From Elgaria multicarinata webbii (lineage: Eukaryota; Chordata; Lepidosauria; Squamata; Anguidae), in NCBI RefSeq assembly GCF_023053635.1, contig NC_086187.1, positions 29,054,501 to 29,118,500 of the forward strand: a stretch of DNA of 64,000 nucleotides. The letters are read 5' to 3'. This document shows, piece after piece, positions 21,100 to 63,809 of this stretch. Position 1 is the stretch's first letter. Every line of letters starts with the position of its first letter. The position numbers and the translations under genes are program-made. The notes beneath the pieces were generated by a model. The model was not told where the DNA came from, did no database searches, and saw only the letters and a list, made by a program, of their open reading frames with translations.

Positions 21100-22380
21100 A
21101 GAGCCCAGCTGTGCCTGGGGTCACCATCTCCGTTCCGACCCCCGACCCCCGACCCCCCAGCCTCCTGACCCTGGGTGTGCAGAAGCCTCCCGCTGCTGCT
21201 CCGATCCCCACCCTAAGGGTAAAGGCGGGTCGGCTGGAGGGGCCCCCGGCCACGAGCCCGCCTGCCCCGGGGGCCCCGACCGAGCGCCCAGGCCAGCGCC
21301 GTCCCTCGGTCCCGGGCATCCCAAGTCAAGGCCGGCCGCCGCCGCCTCCTCGTGGGCAGCCCCCTCGGCGCAGCAGCAGCAGCCTTGGCCCCGGCGCGGA
21401 TGCGGAGTCCCTGGCTTGCCTGGCAGGTTCGGGCCGGGGGGCGCGCGGGCCCTCCCCGCCCCGCGCCCCGCCGCCGCCGCCGCGGCGCTCTCAGCCAGGC
21501 AGGCAGGCAGGCAGGCAGGCGCTTCCGACGAGGCGCATTCCTGAGGCCTGAGTCACGCCCGGCCCGCCTTCCACGCCGGGCCGCCCTTCGGGCTCCAGGC
21601 CGGGCCGCGCCGAGGCCCCCACCCCCCCAGCTGAATGGCCGCCCGGCCAGCGCGCGTTCGCTCGGCTCGGCGCTCCCTCGACGGCAGCAGGAGGGCGCTT
21701 CGGCCCCGGTGAGTGCGGGGCGGGCGCCGTTGGGGCGGCGGCGGCGGCGGCGGGGCGCCGTTGGGGCGGGGGGGGCGAGCGAGCGAGCGAGCGGCGGAGG
21801 CCGGTTCTCCGCGGGCAGCCCGCGCGAGGCAGCGCCGAGGAGCCTCCTGGAGCGCGGGGCGTCTCGGGGCCTGGCCTCGCAAGGGCCGAGCGCGGGCAGC
21901 CCTGGGCGCGCGACCCCCGCGGGCCCGCTCGGTCTTGGCCGCCCGCCGCGGGCCCCGCTCGCCCGGGTTTCGCCGGACGCGGGCGGGACGGGCGGAGGGA
22001 AGGCGGGCCAGGCCGGCCTGCTGCCCCTGCGCTCCTCCGAAGGAAGCCGCCAGCCGCTGCTGCGCGTCCGCGCGGCCCGGGCTGGGGGGGGGGGGTCCTG
22101 GCGCGTGGGGGTCCCGCCGGGCGTGCTCCCCCCCGGGCGAGGCTTCTGAGCACAGGGCAGCCCTTGGCTCAGGCACGCAGGCCGAGGCCCCGGGGGGCGG
22201 GGTGTGGGGGGGGGTGGAGGGCGCAGGGCGCTCTTCCGCCGCCCTCCTCGGCAAAGCCTCTCCGAGAGGCGAGCGAGGCTCAGACCCAGAGCAGCGGAGG
22301 GACGGAGAGAGAAGCCCGGTCCAAAGCGGACTCACGTGGTTCGGCACAAAAAGTTGCTGCGCGGGGCGGGGGCGGCGGAG
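21100..22380 (+). promoter_or_regulatory. RHBDF1: RHBDF1 CpG-island promoter
   Basis: This is the most CpG-dense stretch in the window, ahead of the RHBDF1 coding exons and following a GGCA tract at 21497-21520. It contains GC boxes and one AP-1/NF-E2 core (21549-21555). A consensus donor at 21709 (CCCCG|GTGAGTGCGG) marks the likely end of the noncoding first exon. Confidence 0.6.
21560..21708 (+). other. RHBDF1: Probable noncoding first exon of RHBDF1
   Basis: The 3' boundary is set by a strong donor (GTGAGT) at 21709 inside the CpG island. The next exon (27307 onward) begins with 22 bp of 5' UTR before the ATG, so a spliced upstream UTR exon is required. The 5' boundary is a guess. Confidence 0.45.
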
Positions 22381-23304
22381 GTGCTTGACCCCCCCCCCCC
22401 CCACACACCTATGTATGACACCCCGCCGCACACGCATCGCTTTGACATGTACGCACCAGGCTTCAGGACCTTCCCATTCCACTTTGCAAGGGGTGGGTGC
22501 CGCCAGGGAGGGCGCCCGGGACCCCCATTCCAGAATAGGGGCAGACCAGGGAAGGCGCAGTTCAGCAGCAGAGACCCCCAACCCTGCCTGGCTGGAAATC
22601 CCCTGCCTGCCCCCAGGCCCCGTCATGCCCCAGGCAGCCAGCCCAGTCGGGCCCATGGGATGGAGGTCGGGGGGGGGGCTCTCAGCAGCAGCTGACGGCC
22701 AGCCCAGAGCCTCATGGCGAGGGCTGCCTCAGTGCCACCCCGGAGCCTCACTTTGCAGCCACCCCGAGCGCTGTGGGCTCAGAACCGCTTTCTTTAGCCA
22801 CGGCACTGGGACCCGCTCCCCTCGTCAGGGGGTCTTATTCCCAGGCTGCAGCCTGGGCTGGGCCTCCTGGCATCCGTGTGGGGCGCAGCCCGTTTGGCCC
22901 CACCTGGCGCAGACCTGCGCTCTTTTGCCCTTGCTTTAGCGGTGGAGCTGCTGCCGTTTTGCCGGTTTATATTGCATTCTGATCTCAACAGGGTTTGTTT
23001 CCCGTCCTTCCTGTTTTGGGCTGTCTGAAGATTTTGGGGGCGTATTCTGCAGGCGTAACAGTTGGGGCGGTTTTTCTCCAGCCCCGGCTTCTGCTGTATC
23101 CACCTTTTGACAGCACCCGGCCTGTTCCATGGAACGCCTCGTGTAAATCAAGATGTGTCACATCCAAACCTCAGCAACAGTCCCTTCCTGCCTCTGATGG
23201 CTGCAACAGTGACGGCTGCACCGTTCTGGCGTATTTGCTCCTTGGGGTCAGGAGGGTCACTTCCTCTGCCCCTTCTCCCCTCCCCACCCCGCATTGCTGC
23301 CATG

Positions 23305-23376
23305 ATGAGCAGCAGGGGGTTGGACTCGATGGCCTTTTAGGCCCCTTCCAACTCTGCTACTCTGTGATTCTATGAG
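23305..23376 (+). repeat. CR1 LINE 3' terminus
   Basis: Sense terminal CR1 (CAGGGGGTTGGACTCGATGG ... GATTCTATGA), in RHBDF1 intron 1. Confidence 0.8.
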
Positions 23377-25267
23377 CCGGACTCACTTCGGCTTCCAGGA
23401 ACCTCTTTCTGGCTTCTCTGACTATTGGGGGGTCCCTGTGTCTTTTTTCTAGCCTTTCAGAGGTGGTTTTCCTCGTCGTCAAAGACGTCTTTGTCGAGAT
23501 TCTTGCATTGCAGCTGGCTTTTACTTTGGCGACTAGTTTCATTCTGTTTTAAAGATGTTGCGTTTAATTCTGCTCTTATATTTTGTGGGCGCTAAGTCTT
23601 GTTTTGTGAAATGCCCAGAGAGCTTTTGCTAGAAGGGGGCTCAGAAGTGCAATAAATGGATCCAGCATCTGCCTATCCGGGCCAGGCCTGGGGGTGTGGA
23701 GCAGAGGGGCCTGCTGTGAGCAGGTTGGGGGCTGCCTCTTCCTTGCACTCTGTGGCTGCAGGTGGGAGCAGCCACAGATGCCTCGGAGTCTGAGTGGCAA
23801 ACAGGAAGCCCCGTCCTCTCTTCCTGTCTTTGTCCCGCTTCTTGTCGGCTTCCTCTGACAGGAAAGAGCCCCCCAGGTCCTCCAAGGGAGAGCGGAATGG
23901 CGCTGACTTAGGGGACAAGGGAGCCAGTGAGGTTGCTGCGAAGTGCCGTCTCCCCTGGTGGGGCAGGCGGGCACTCGGGGCCCCTGCGTTGGCCTGGGCC
24001 AGCCGCCCCCGTTGTCCTCCCGATGGGGGCTCCCCGTCCCGCCGAGAGGACATGGTGCCAGGATGGGGCCTGCTGAGCTGCCCTGCCCTTCCTGGCGGCT
24101 CTTGTCCTGTGCCGGGTGAGGGAGCGTGGCCTTGCAGCACCTGCGCAGCGGGGCTTTGAGGCACCCAAGACCTTTGCGTCGGCAGTGCGGGGAGAAGCCG
24201 GCACCCTCCGGGTGTTTAGGCCTACGGTTCTCCGAAGCCAGGAGCCGTGGTGTCCGAGCATCCGCCAGAGGCGGTGCAAGGGGGTGGGGGGCTGGCCGGA
24301 GCAGCACCCCTGCCCTCCTGGGCCTTGTTGGGGTGGTTGCTGGGGCTCTGCAGGACAGGTATTGGTCTCTCTGCTTTGCCCCCCCCTTGAGCCCCAGAAA
24401 CCCTTCTGAGCCAAAGTGTCCGTGTGTGTGTCCGTGTCCGTGTGTGTGTAGGGTGGGGAGCAGAGCGAGGTCTGTCTCTTCACTCAACATGGCGGGGGGA
24501 GGGGGGGCGTCCTCCCCTCCCTGCCTGCTCCTGAGTCAGGTGTGTTTGTAAACAGTGAGCACCTCCACCTCCGTCTCTGTCACCGCCCACCTTTGTCATC
24601 AGGATGAACCTGCAGTTGGGGAGTAAATGGGGGGGGGGTCAGGTGAGGTGAGGAGAGGAGAGGAGGACCCGGGAGGCTCTGCCGGCAGGTGGGGGTCGCG
24701 GGAGCTGAGCTGTGAATTCTGCTCCACGCGTCTTTTGGAAGATGCCGAAACTGACGGCAGAAAGCCGGCTTGAGTTCCCAGCCCCGCCCCGCCCCAGAGC
24801 CAGGAGCGGATGCTGGGTCTGGTTCTGGTTCTGGTTCTGGAGAGGCCGGGCTGGCAGCTCCTCTGGCCTGCCTGATGTCTGAGCGGGGTCACCCAGGCGC
24901 CACCAGGAGGTCCCCTGAGAAGAGCGCGGAAGAGGAGTCAGGCTGTGGGAGAAACCGGAACTCTAAACTGGCTTTTCTGGTTCCGGGTGAAGGCAGGAGG
25001 AACGCCTGGTCTTTGGCAGGCTGATGCCGCCCAGCCCTTGTGGGCAGCCGCTCCGACAGGGAGAGGAGGCGATGCAGGAGCCTTTCCCTCCTGGTCCAGC
25101 AATCCTCCCACCCCGCACCCTCTGTCACCTCCTTCCCTTGCCGGGGTGTCTGGCTGGCATCAAAGACGTATCTTTGTTTATTGATCACCCTTCTGTACAG
25201 CGGAGCCATCCCATGGCCTCATCCTGCCCCGGCCCTTGCTTGTGCCTCCTGCAGGTTTGTTCTAGAG

Positions 25268-25379
25268 CAGCCTTCCTCAACCTGGGGCGCTCCAGGTGTG
25301 TTGGACTACAACTCCCAGAATGCCCCAGCCACTGGCTGCAGTCCAACACATCTGGAGCGCCCCAGGTTGAGGAAGGCTG
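25268..25379. mobile_element. hAT-type MITE, palindromic
   Basis: A 112-bp near-perfect inverted repeat starts CAGCCTTCCTCAACCTGGGG and ends with its complement. It is bounded by 8-bp repeats TTCTAGAG (25260-25267) and CTCTAGAG (25380-25387). These fit the NTCTAGAN target preference of hAT-Charlie elements. No transposase is encoded. Confidence 0.75.
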
Positions 25380-26992
25380 CTCTAGAGGATTGTGACCCTT
25401 TTGCTTCAGCCTGCTCTGTTACCCTCACTCTTAAGTACCTGCGCCCAGGGCGGCAGCGATGGGGCGGGGGCGGGGGCTCCCCTTTGCCCCTTCGCGTGCT
25501 TTTGGGGCCCTTTTGCAGAAGCAGCACCTAAACGCCACACGACGGCCTGTGAGTCCATCCTGGAGCTGAGGCAAAGGGGACTTGAGCAGTGGCCAGGAGG
25601 GTCCTCCTCTCAAGGGGGGGGGCTCCCCGGATACCTGAGCACCCCAAAGTGTTGCCAGTTTGGCTCTGTGCACACCTGCACACCTTTGCACACGCAGAGT
25701 GCTGAATGACGGAGGAAGCCAGCCAAACAGCTGGGGAAAGTCCCTGGCCATCTCCCCCCACCCCACCCCACCCCACTCCTAGCTGGGAAGGGGAATCAGG
25801 GAGCAGCCGGCCAGGAACTCCTGAGTGCAGCGACGGCGGGCGGGCGGGCGGGCGCAGGGAAGCGTCTTTCTCTGGCCCGGCCGCATTTGTACCTAATGTA
25901 CCAAATGTACTCATTTGGCTTTGTTTTCCCACCAGCCTATGCACTGGGGCCGGGCCGGGCCGGGCGGGGAGTCAGCTACCAGTCTACAGAGCGCTGAGAT
26001 GTAGGAAACCCACCGAAGGGTGTGGTTTGGTTCTGGGCTGCGTATGTGGAGAATGCGTGAGAGTGAACCGGCACCCTTTGGCCAGCGCACGGCACTCTCA
26101 CAGGGCCGGGGCTGCTGAAACGCACCGCTGTTGTTGCCGCTGCCGCCGCCGTTCATTCCTGGGCAGTTGTGGCTCCCCAGTGGTTGTGCTTGGAGCGTAA
26201 AAAGCCACACGTGCAATTATCACGCCCATGGGGCCATTGATGTGTCGGTTTCCTGCACACAAATACCTCTTGCTTGGATCGGCTGGAGGTCAGGAAGGGG
26301 AGCTAGCCCAACGAGGCACTGGTGGCCCACCTGCGAGGGGGCCATGGGTCTCTGGGACGTTAGTGAGGAAACGTTGGCCGGCCTTGGCATCCCTGGGGAC
26401 TGGGAGGGGAAGGACAAGAATGGCCAGTGGGGGCTGAGCCCTGCCTAGTGCTCCTCCGGGCCAGGAAGGAACTGCGGACGGAGGGGGAGGGGCCCCTGCT
26501 CAACCTTGGTTGCGTTCGCTTGGGGGCCTGCAATAGTGGGACATCCCGGAGGGCAGTGGGGCCTCAGAGACAGTAATGTGTGTGTGTGTGGGGGGGCAAA
26601 ATAGAAGCGGGGTCATGGGGGTGGGGGGCAGGCACTGCGGCACCTGATTAAGGATGGAGCCTTGGGGCGCAGGAAAATAGCTGAAAGTTGGGAAATTGCA
26701 GAACTTCTAATTTTGGGATCTTGGTGCCTGGAGCTGCAGCAAACAGCCCCAGCGGAGGAAATGACGTACCCACAGAAAGTGGCGGAAGGCAAAGTCTAAA
26801 GGTCTGGGTTTCACACATGTACAATTCCCGAGCACACGTGGCCGTGCTTGTCAAAGGCTTTCCTCAGGTTATGGGAAGCAGAACCCTAAAGAAAGCCTCT
26901 AAGTGGCTGATGGAGCCCACTCATATTTTTTATCTGTAAAGTAAAAAGCACCCGGGCTGTTGCTGTTAAACGAACCACCCTCTGTCGATGAC

Positions 26993-27145
26993 TAGAGGCA
27001 GGGCTCCGTGGCAGAGACCCTGCGTGGCGTGCAGAAGGTCTCAGGGCTGGGAAACAACCCTCCCTGAAAGCCGGGAGGGAGGGAGGGAGGGCCGTGGCTG
27101 CCGGGCCGTGGCTGGCTGGATTCTGTAGAAGGCAGCTTCTGAGGT
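26993..27145 (+). repeat. Diverged Sauria-type SINE
   Basis: Decayed head (GCTCCGTGGCAGAGACC, GCAGAAGGTCTCAGG) and tail (AGAAGGCAGCTTCT), with a GGGA tract inside. Confidence 0.4.
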
Positions 27146-27328
27146 CCCAATGTTGGTAGGGCCCCTCCAGCCCAGAACCACTCCTGGGCATCTCTGGTGG
27201 AGGCTGGGGGAGCGTGGCACTGGCTGCGGGAAGGGCTCCGGGCCGTCCTCCTGCGCCCCCCTCACCATCCCCCTCCCTCCCTCCCTCCCTCCCTCCCTCC
27301 CTCCAGGCCCGACAGCTGAGGCGGCAAG

Positions 27329-36618
<9,290 letters not shown>

Positions 36619-36872
36619 GCAGGCCCGGCGCCCCGGGGACCGCCAGCCCCAGCCGCCCCTCGGAGGGACACCCACCCACCCCTGTTCTCCAGCGAATCTG
36701 AAGCTCGCACTCAGGCTGCCTTATCTCAGAGGCCAGAGCCGTCTCTGCCAACAGAACAGGGCCCGTCTGTGCCTTGTTCAATTTTACGGAACCTTTTCTG
36801 CTGCCACGTTTTTATTATGCTCGTTTCAAAATGGCCTTTTCAATGAATTTGTTATTTGTTGCCCAGGTGGTG

Positions 36873-36878
36873 ATTAAA
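36873..36878 (+). terminator. RHBDF1: RHBDF1 polyadenylation signal
   Basis: ATTAAA lies about 255 bp past the stop, in an AT-rich patch typical of a short 3' UTR end. Confidence 0.65.
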
Positions 36879-36879
36879 G

Positions 36880-38261
36880 ACACACGTAGCGTTTTAGCTA
36901 CATTTCTAAAAGCTCCCGGGCGTCTCTGAGTGCCTGCTGTTGACCTCAGGGCCCCGACCCCTCTGTCAGGCAGGGCTGGGAAGCACAAATTCTAGCCTCC
37001 CAAAGCCTTAGGAACGACTACAGCTGGCTCCTGGTGGGAGGGGGCTCGGCTCTGGGCTCCTAGCAGGGAGGGGGACAATGGCTGTACTTGGCTGGGCTGG
37101 TGGGTGTTGGGAGCGGCCGCAGGGCCGAGGCGTTTGGGCATGCGTGTCTGTGTGCCCCAGAGCTGAGCCTCTGGCCCGAGGAAGCCACGGTTTCCTTCAA
37201 GCTGCCACGTTCCGTGCCGGAAACCCCAAGCAGGACCTGCCACTCTGGAGAGCAACACAGCAGCCTCTCGTCAACCCCGACACTTTATTGTGAATCCAGT
37301 TGCTCAGGCCGCCTGGCGTGTTCTGGCCGCACACCGGGCATCTGCTTCCAAGGTCCTGCTACCCAGCAGCCTGTTGCTCCCACACCCACCAAATCCTTTC
37401 AGTTCACCCACATCTCCAATCGCAGAGGGAGAGAGAGACAGCTGCCTCTGCTAGCGCAGGGCTGGGGCAGTTCAAGGGCGGATGGGCAGGCAGATGTCCA
37501 CCCCGGGTCCGCTGCATCCAGTTCTGCAAGGATCGCGGTGGTCCTGGCTGTGCAGAACAGGCCTACAGTGCTCCCCCTCTGCCACTATGGAGGAAGGGCT
37601 TCCAGGAGGCGGCCTCTACCCATTCAGGAACACATCTGGGCTGGGCTCCGTCAGGGCGCCACCTGTAAGGACAGACAGACAGGTGCCAGTCATGGCCAAA
37701 GGCTCCCCCCGGGCTCAGGCTGCAACCCTCTGCAGAACACACCGGGCCTCTTGCTCATTCTGGAGCCCTCAGAGCCAGTGTCTCTTGAAAGCCACCTTAC
37801 GCAAGCTCTGAGGACGTGGAGGGCCCTGCCACAACCCCCAGCCCCCGTCTAAAATCCAGGAAGAGCTTCTGAGTGCGGACGGGAGAGTTCCAGCCTGCCA
37901 GCTATTGTATAAAAGAGAAGAGCCCCAAAGGAATCCAGAGACGCTCCGCTTCAGCCTAAGGCCTGTGTATTCTTCCCTGCCGCTGCTGAGCCCCATGGTT
38001 TCTGGCGCTGCACCAAGCACAACCCCCACTAACCCGCCTGATCTAGTCCCGTGGCATTTCCTCTGCCCAGTGACCTCAGAAAAGGGGCACCGAACCTCTG
38101 ACCGCCCAGGGCCAGCCACAAATGGCGCAGTCTGAAGAAGAGCACCAGGATCCCAGCTGTTCCATGTCCACAGCGGACAGCCAGCGAGGGGCAGCCAAGC
38201 ACGACACTCGGGACGGGAGACCCAGAAAAGAGGACGGGTACTTGGGGACTTGCCTGGCAGG
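36880..38261 (-). other. RHBDF1-SNRNP25 convergent interval, mostly SNRNP25 3' UTR
   Basis: The two genes are tail to tail. The nearest minus-strand AATAAA after SNRNP25 is at 37284-37289, which would give a long 3' UTR of about 970 bp. I see no coding sequence or recognisable repeat in this stretch. Confidence 0.5.
37284..37289 (-). terminator. SNRNP25: Likely SNRNP25 polyadenylation signal
   Basis: TTTATT on the plus strand, so AATAAA on the minus strand, is the first canonical signal I noticed downstream of the SNRNP25 stop. Confidence 0.5.
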
Positions 38262-40271
38262 TCATTTCCGGAGCCTCTTGATGAAGTTCACTTCATCCCG
38301 GTTTCGGATGCCGTACCTAAAAATAGCGTCACACACGTCACGTGCCTGCCAAGTGCACACAGCTTCAAAGCAGCCCTGCCTCCAACTGACCTCTGTGTTG
38401 TGGGGCAGGATCAGATCAAAGGCCTCTCTCATCCAGCGTCCTGTTCCCCACAGGGGCCAATCGGATGCCGGAAGCAGACAGCCCACAAGCCGGACCCGAG
38501 CGTCACGGCACCTTCCTGCTTGTGTTCTCCAGCGACTGGCATTCAGAGGCTGTTGATCTTGGAGGCAGCCTGCAGCCACCATGCCCCATCTCAGCCGCCT
38601 TTGGCCGCCATGACTTTGTCTAATCCTTATTTAAAACCATCTAAATTGGTGGCCACCATTGCAGCTTACGGTGGAACCATAGAATCGTAGAGTTGGAAGG
38701 GGCCCATAAGGCCATTGAGTCCAACCCCCTGGTCCATGCAGGAGTCCCAGCGCTTCGTCACGTGCTACGCTCAGGTGTTGATCTCCCTGCTTCCTTATCT
38801 CCCCTCTGGGTCCTGGGTTTAGCCTCTGCTAAGTAAAGGCGCAACAGTGTTTTCCTAGAAACGTCGGGCGCGGCTGCGACAGGCCCTCGGTCCATCTAGC
38901 CCAGGACCGTCCAGGGCCTCTTTCCCAACCTGATTTGGGGCCTTCTGCAGGCCAGCCAGGGGCACTCTGAGCTGGGGCCCCTCCCCGACACAGCCGTCAC
39001 GGGGCCGTTGGGCCCTGCTCCCTCTTGCTCTGGCACGGGGGTGGGGGGGCTCCCACTGCTGCTTCTCTGATGCCGCTGCCCTCTCCCTGCTGCCACGAGC
39101 CCTTGCCCTGCTCCGCTCCAAACCCACTGGCAATGCGGTGAGCCCTGCCTTGCCCCCACCCCACCCACCCCGGCCTCCTGGGACTCACTCTCTCAGCTTC
39201 TTCCCGTCATCCGTCAGCTTCTCTCCACCGAAGGTTAAGCAGTACGTCCTCCACACGTACCTCCTGCAGAGACGGGGCAGAACCGGCCAGTCAAAGGGGT
39301 GGCTGCCAGGGTAGGCGCTGAGGCCATGGCAGTGGAGCGTGCCCCCACCCAGCGGCACAGCTGCCCCGTTTTTCGGGAAGCCCCCCCCCTTCCCCACGGC
39401 TCCACTCACCAGCTGATGTGCTGGATGCCCCCTTCCCGCTCCTGCTTCAGCTGCACAAAGCGCTGGATGGCTTTCTTCAAGTCCAAGACGCTGGCGTTCT
39501 GCACCACCACCACAGCTGAGGGGCAGAGGAGGCGTCCGTCACCCTCCCCGCACTCTCCCGGGCCCCTCCCTGGACGGCATTCGCAAGGGTCGGAATTCCT
39601 CCGCTGGGCAGGAGGCAGAAGCCGGAGGCAGCCACCAGAAAGGCCCCGTCCTCCTCCTCGAGGCCTGGCCCTGGCTGGCACCATGCGGGGCGCTTCTCCC
39701 CTTGTGGGTCCTGGGGCCTCAACGAGGCTCTGCCGGAGGTCCAGCTGCAGCCCAGGTGGAGGGGTGGGTGTGGATCCCCCCGCCCCTCCCTTCGGGCTCC
39801 TGGAAGGAGACAGGAAGAGCGACCTGTTGGGCCCAGGGAAAGTGACAGGGAGCCTCTCTGCACATGCTCGGGGGAGCTCTCGCGTAGTGGGGGGGCGTGG
39901 GGCGGGACTTACGCATGGGGTCCTCGGGGGCGTCGGCTCTGCGCACGCGCACCGTCATGGCCTGGCCGTACTCGAGCGCCACCTGCGAGCCGATCTCCTC
40001 GGGGGTCACCTGCGGCAGCCACGGGGTCAGGGGGTGGGGTTTGGCGCGCGCAGGCCCCGCCCCTCGCCCCGCCCCCGCCCACCCCGCGCCTGCGGCCTAC
40101 CTGGGCCGGGAGGTCGCAGAGTAGCGGGTCCCGGACGAGGCGCGCCAGCCCGGCCTGCCACAGCGCCAGCACCTCCGCGTGGGCCGCCTCCTGCTCCTGC
40201 TCCGCCTCCTCCTGCTCGTGCTCCTCCGCCTCAGCCGCCATCTCCAGCGCCAGCTCCGCCTCAGCCGCCAT
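38262..40271 (-). CDS. SNRNP25: SNRNP25, U11/U12 di-snRNP 25K protein
   Basis: SNRNP25 is a ubiquitin-like-fold protein of the minor (U12-type) spliceosome, binding U11-associated proteins. Five minus-strand exons: 40101-40271, 39913-40009, 39410-39515, 39189-39263 and 38262-38316 (stop 38262-38264). They join in frame to 167 residues. The conserved core is clear: DPLLCDLPAQVTPEEI, ALEYGQAMTVRV, VLDLKKAIQRF, QLKQEREGGIQHISW, YVWRTY and YGIRNRDEVNFIKRLR. The N terminus is longer and more acidic than the 132-residue human form I recall. It contains an internal repeat of MAAEAE around Met1 and Met11. No ATG occurs between that region and the conserved core, so translation must start at one of these two. 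The start is 93 bp from the divergent POLR3K start. Confidence 0.95.
38585..38672 (-). repeat. CR1/L3-like LINE fragment
   Basis: Antisense of the 3575-3895 family (TTTAAAACCATCTAAATTGG, GTGGCCACC), in an SNRNP25 intron. Confidence 0.55.
38672..38765 (-). repeat. CR1 LINE 3' terminus
   Basis: Antisense CR1 end (ATAGAATCGTAGAGTTGG ... GAGTCCAACCCCCTGG), in an SNRNP25 intron. Confidence 0.8.
38880..38925 (-). repeat. Sauria-type SINE end fragment
   Basis: CTCGGTCCATCTAGCCCAGG matches the antisense 3' part of the SINE. It is short and truncated. Confidence 0.4.
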
Positions 40272-40364
40272 CGCGGGGCGGGGCCTCGGCGCGAGAGAGC
40301 GGAACCGGAACCGGAATGGGCGGGCGCAGTGGCTGAGTGACTGGTGGTGGCGGCGGCGGCAGCG
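40272..40364. promoter_or_regulatory. SNRNP25/POLR3K bidirectional promoter
   Basis: Only 93 bp separate the two divergent start codons. The interval is CpG-rich with no TATA box. It carries two adjacent CCGGAA ETS/GABP-type motifs near 40302-40316. Motifs with an ATGGCGGC core (YY1-like) overlap both in-frame SNRNP25 start codons. The head-to-head arrangement is the same as in human. Confidence 0.7.
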
Positions 40365-40958
40365 ATGCTGCTCTTCTGCCCGGCCTGCGGGAACGTGCTG
40401 GTGGCCGAGGAGGGCGCGCGCTGCCACCGCTTCGCCTGCACCACGTGCCCCTACGTGCGCAACGTCACGCGCAAGGTAGGTGGGAGGAGGGAGGGGTGGG
40501 CGGGGTGGCGTCACGCGCCCCCTCCCCGGGCTCGCTGACCCCTCCCCTCCCCGCTGCCGTTGCCAGGTGACGAGCCGGCGCTACCCGAAGCTGAAGGAGG
40601 TGGACGACGTGCTGGGCGGGGCCGCAGCCTGGGAGAACGTGGACTCCACCGCAGGTAGGGGGCGGGGCCGGGGGCGGGGCCTGCTCGGGCTCGGGCTCTG
40701 GCTGACCGTCTCCTCCTTTCCTCCCTCCCTCCCTCCCTCGTGGTCGTCGTCGGGCGGGGGCGGGGCCTGGGCCGGCTCGGGCTCGGGCTGTGGCTGACCG
40801 CCTCCTCCTTTCCTTCCCTCCCTCCCTCAGAGCCGTGCCCCAAGTGCGAGCACCCGCGCGCCTACTTCATGCAGCTGCAGACGCGCTCTGCCGACGAGCC
40901 CATGACCACCTTCTACAAGTGCTGCAGCGCCCGCTGCGGGCACCGCTGGAGGGACTGA
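40365..40958 (+). CDS. POLR3K: POLR3K, RNA polymerase III subunit RPC10 (C11)
   Basis: RPC10 is the small Pol III subunit needed for RNA cleavage, termination and reinitiation, related to TFIIS and RPB9. Exons 40365-40475, 40567-40654 and 40831-40958 (TGA at 40956-40958) encode 108 residues, the same length as human. The N-terminal zinc ribbon has C5/C8 (FCPACGN) and C25/C28 ([11 protein letters not shown] region). The C-terminal TFIIS-like ribbon has [11 protein letters not shown], the acidic-pair hairpin in [12 protein letters not shown], and the final CGHRWRD. Introns are 91 and 176 bp; the second ends in a CCCT tract. Confidence 0.97.
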
Positions 40959-41243
40959 GCCCCCCCCCGCGGGGGGAGAGAAGGAAGTCTCACGCCGAGC
41001 ACAGCCCGCTATCCACGGCTGACACCCACCCTGCAGTGTAGGCCCATTTGTGGATTGTGGGGAGAGTGCGTGAGTTGAAATGCAACAGCCCTGCGATGTA
41101 GCCCAGCTGGTGTTCACACAGCAGGCCAGAGGTGCGGGCCTTTCGAAATCACAAAACAGCAGCGGCTGGGGGAGGGGAGGACACGAAGGTCACGTGGACT
41201 CTCGCCCCCCCCTCTAAATGTCCACAAAGCCCTCAAATATGTA

Positions 41244-41249
41244 AATAAA
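41244..41249 (+). terminator. POLR3K: POLR3K polyadenylation signal
   Basis: AATAAA 286 bp after the stop codon, in an AT-rich patch. It is the first canonical signal downstream. Confidence 0.75.
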
Positions 41250-41561
41250 GATGTTCATTCAAAGAAAAGCTCATTTTTGTTGCTGCCTCGTATGTGGGGT
41301 TTTGTGGATGGCCGGGGTGGGGGTGGGGGTGGGGGTGAGAGGTATTCAGGCGTCTCACTGCAGCCGCAGCAGCCCTGGGCTGCTTCTCCCTTTCCAGGGG
41401 CAGCTCTGGCTTCCTCCACACGAGCGGGGAAAGACACACACCAGAAACAGTTCCATGGACTCCGCAGAGCCATCCTGGCCGGTCTCCCAGGAAAACCTGT
41501 ACAGCTTCCGCAGCCTTTACCAAATCACCCTCGCGGAGCCAGGGCGTTTCAGGCCTCCCAC

Positions 41562-41567
41562 TTTATT
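41562..41567 (-). terminator. GTF3C1: GTF3C1 polyadenylation signal
   Basis: TTTATT on the plus strand (AATAAA on the minus strand) lies about 46 bp after the GTF3C1 stop, implying a very short 3' UTR. It faces the POLR3K signal about 310 bp away. Confidence 0.75.
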
Positions 41568-41612
41568 TTACAAAAGGACAACACACTATTCTCTACTACT
41601 GTACACGAGCGC

Positions 41613-63809
<22,197 letters not shown>

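Larger units (their letters stand above)
14661..21100. other. MPG-RHBDF1 intergenic region
   Basis: About 6.4 kb separates the two divergently transcribed genes. From 14775 to 15625 it holds nested CR1 pieces and near 20.64-21.00 kb LINE-derived sequence. Between about 15630 and 20640 I see only GC-rich sequence, G/C homopolymer runs (e.g. 19057-19080) and short GGCA tracts (19342-19366, 20101-20120). Open frames here lack family similarity and look like GC-rich chance frames. Enhancers could be present but I cannot show one. Confidence 0.6.
22381..27306 (+). other. RHBDF1: RHBDF1 intron 1
   Basis: A long first intron with a CR1 tail (23305-23376), a hAT-type MITE (25268-25379), a diverged SINE near 27.0-27.14 kb and one isolated AP-1 core (24532-24538). 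No conserved coding sequence is visible. The intron ends in a CCCT tract serving as the polypyrimidine tract of exon 2. Confidence 0.55.

Noticed and set aside
21713-22939. Open frames of up to about 400 codons on both strands
   Set aside because: They arise from the CpG island; stops are rare in GC-rich DNA and the Arg/Ala/Gly/Pro-rich translations match nothing.
20575-24538. Single AP-1/NF-E2 cores at 20575-20581, 21549-21555 and 24532-24538
   Set aside because: Isolated 7-mers at a rate expected by chance, without paired sites or GATA/CACC company.
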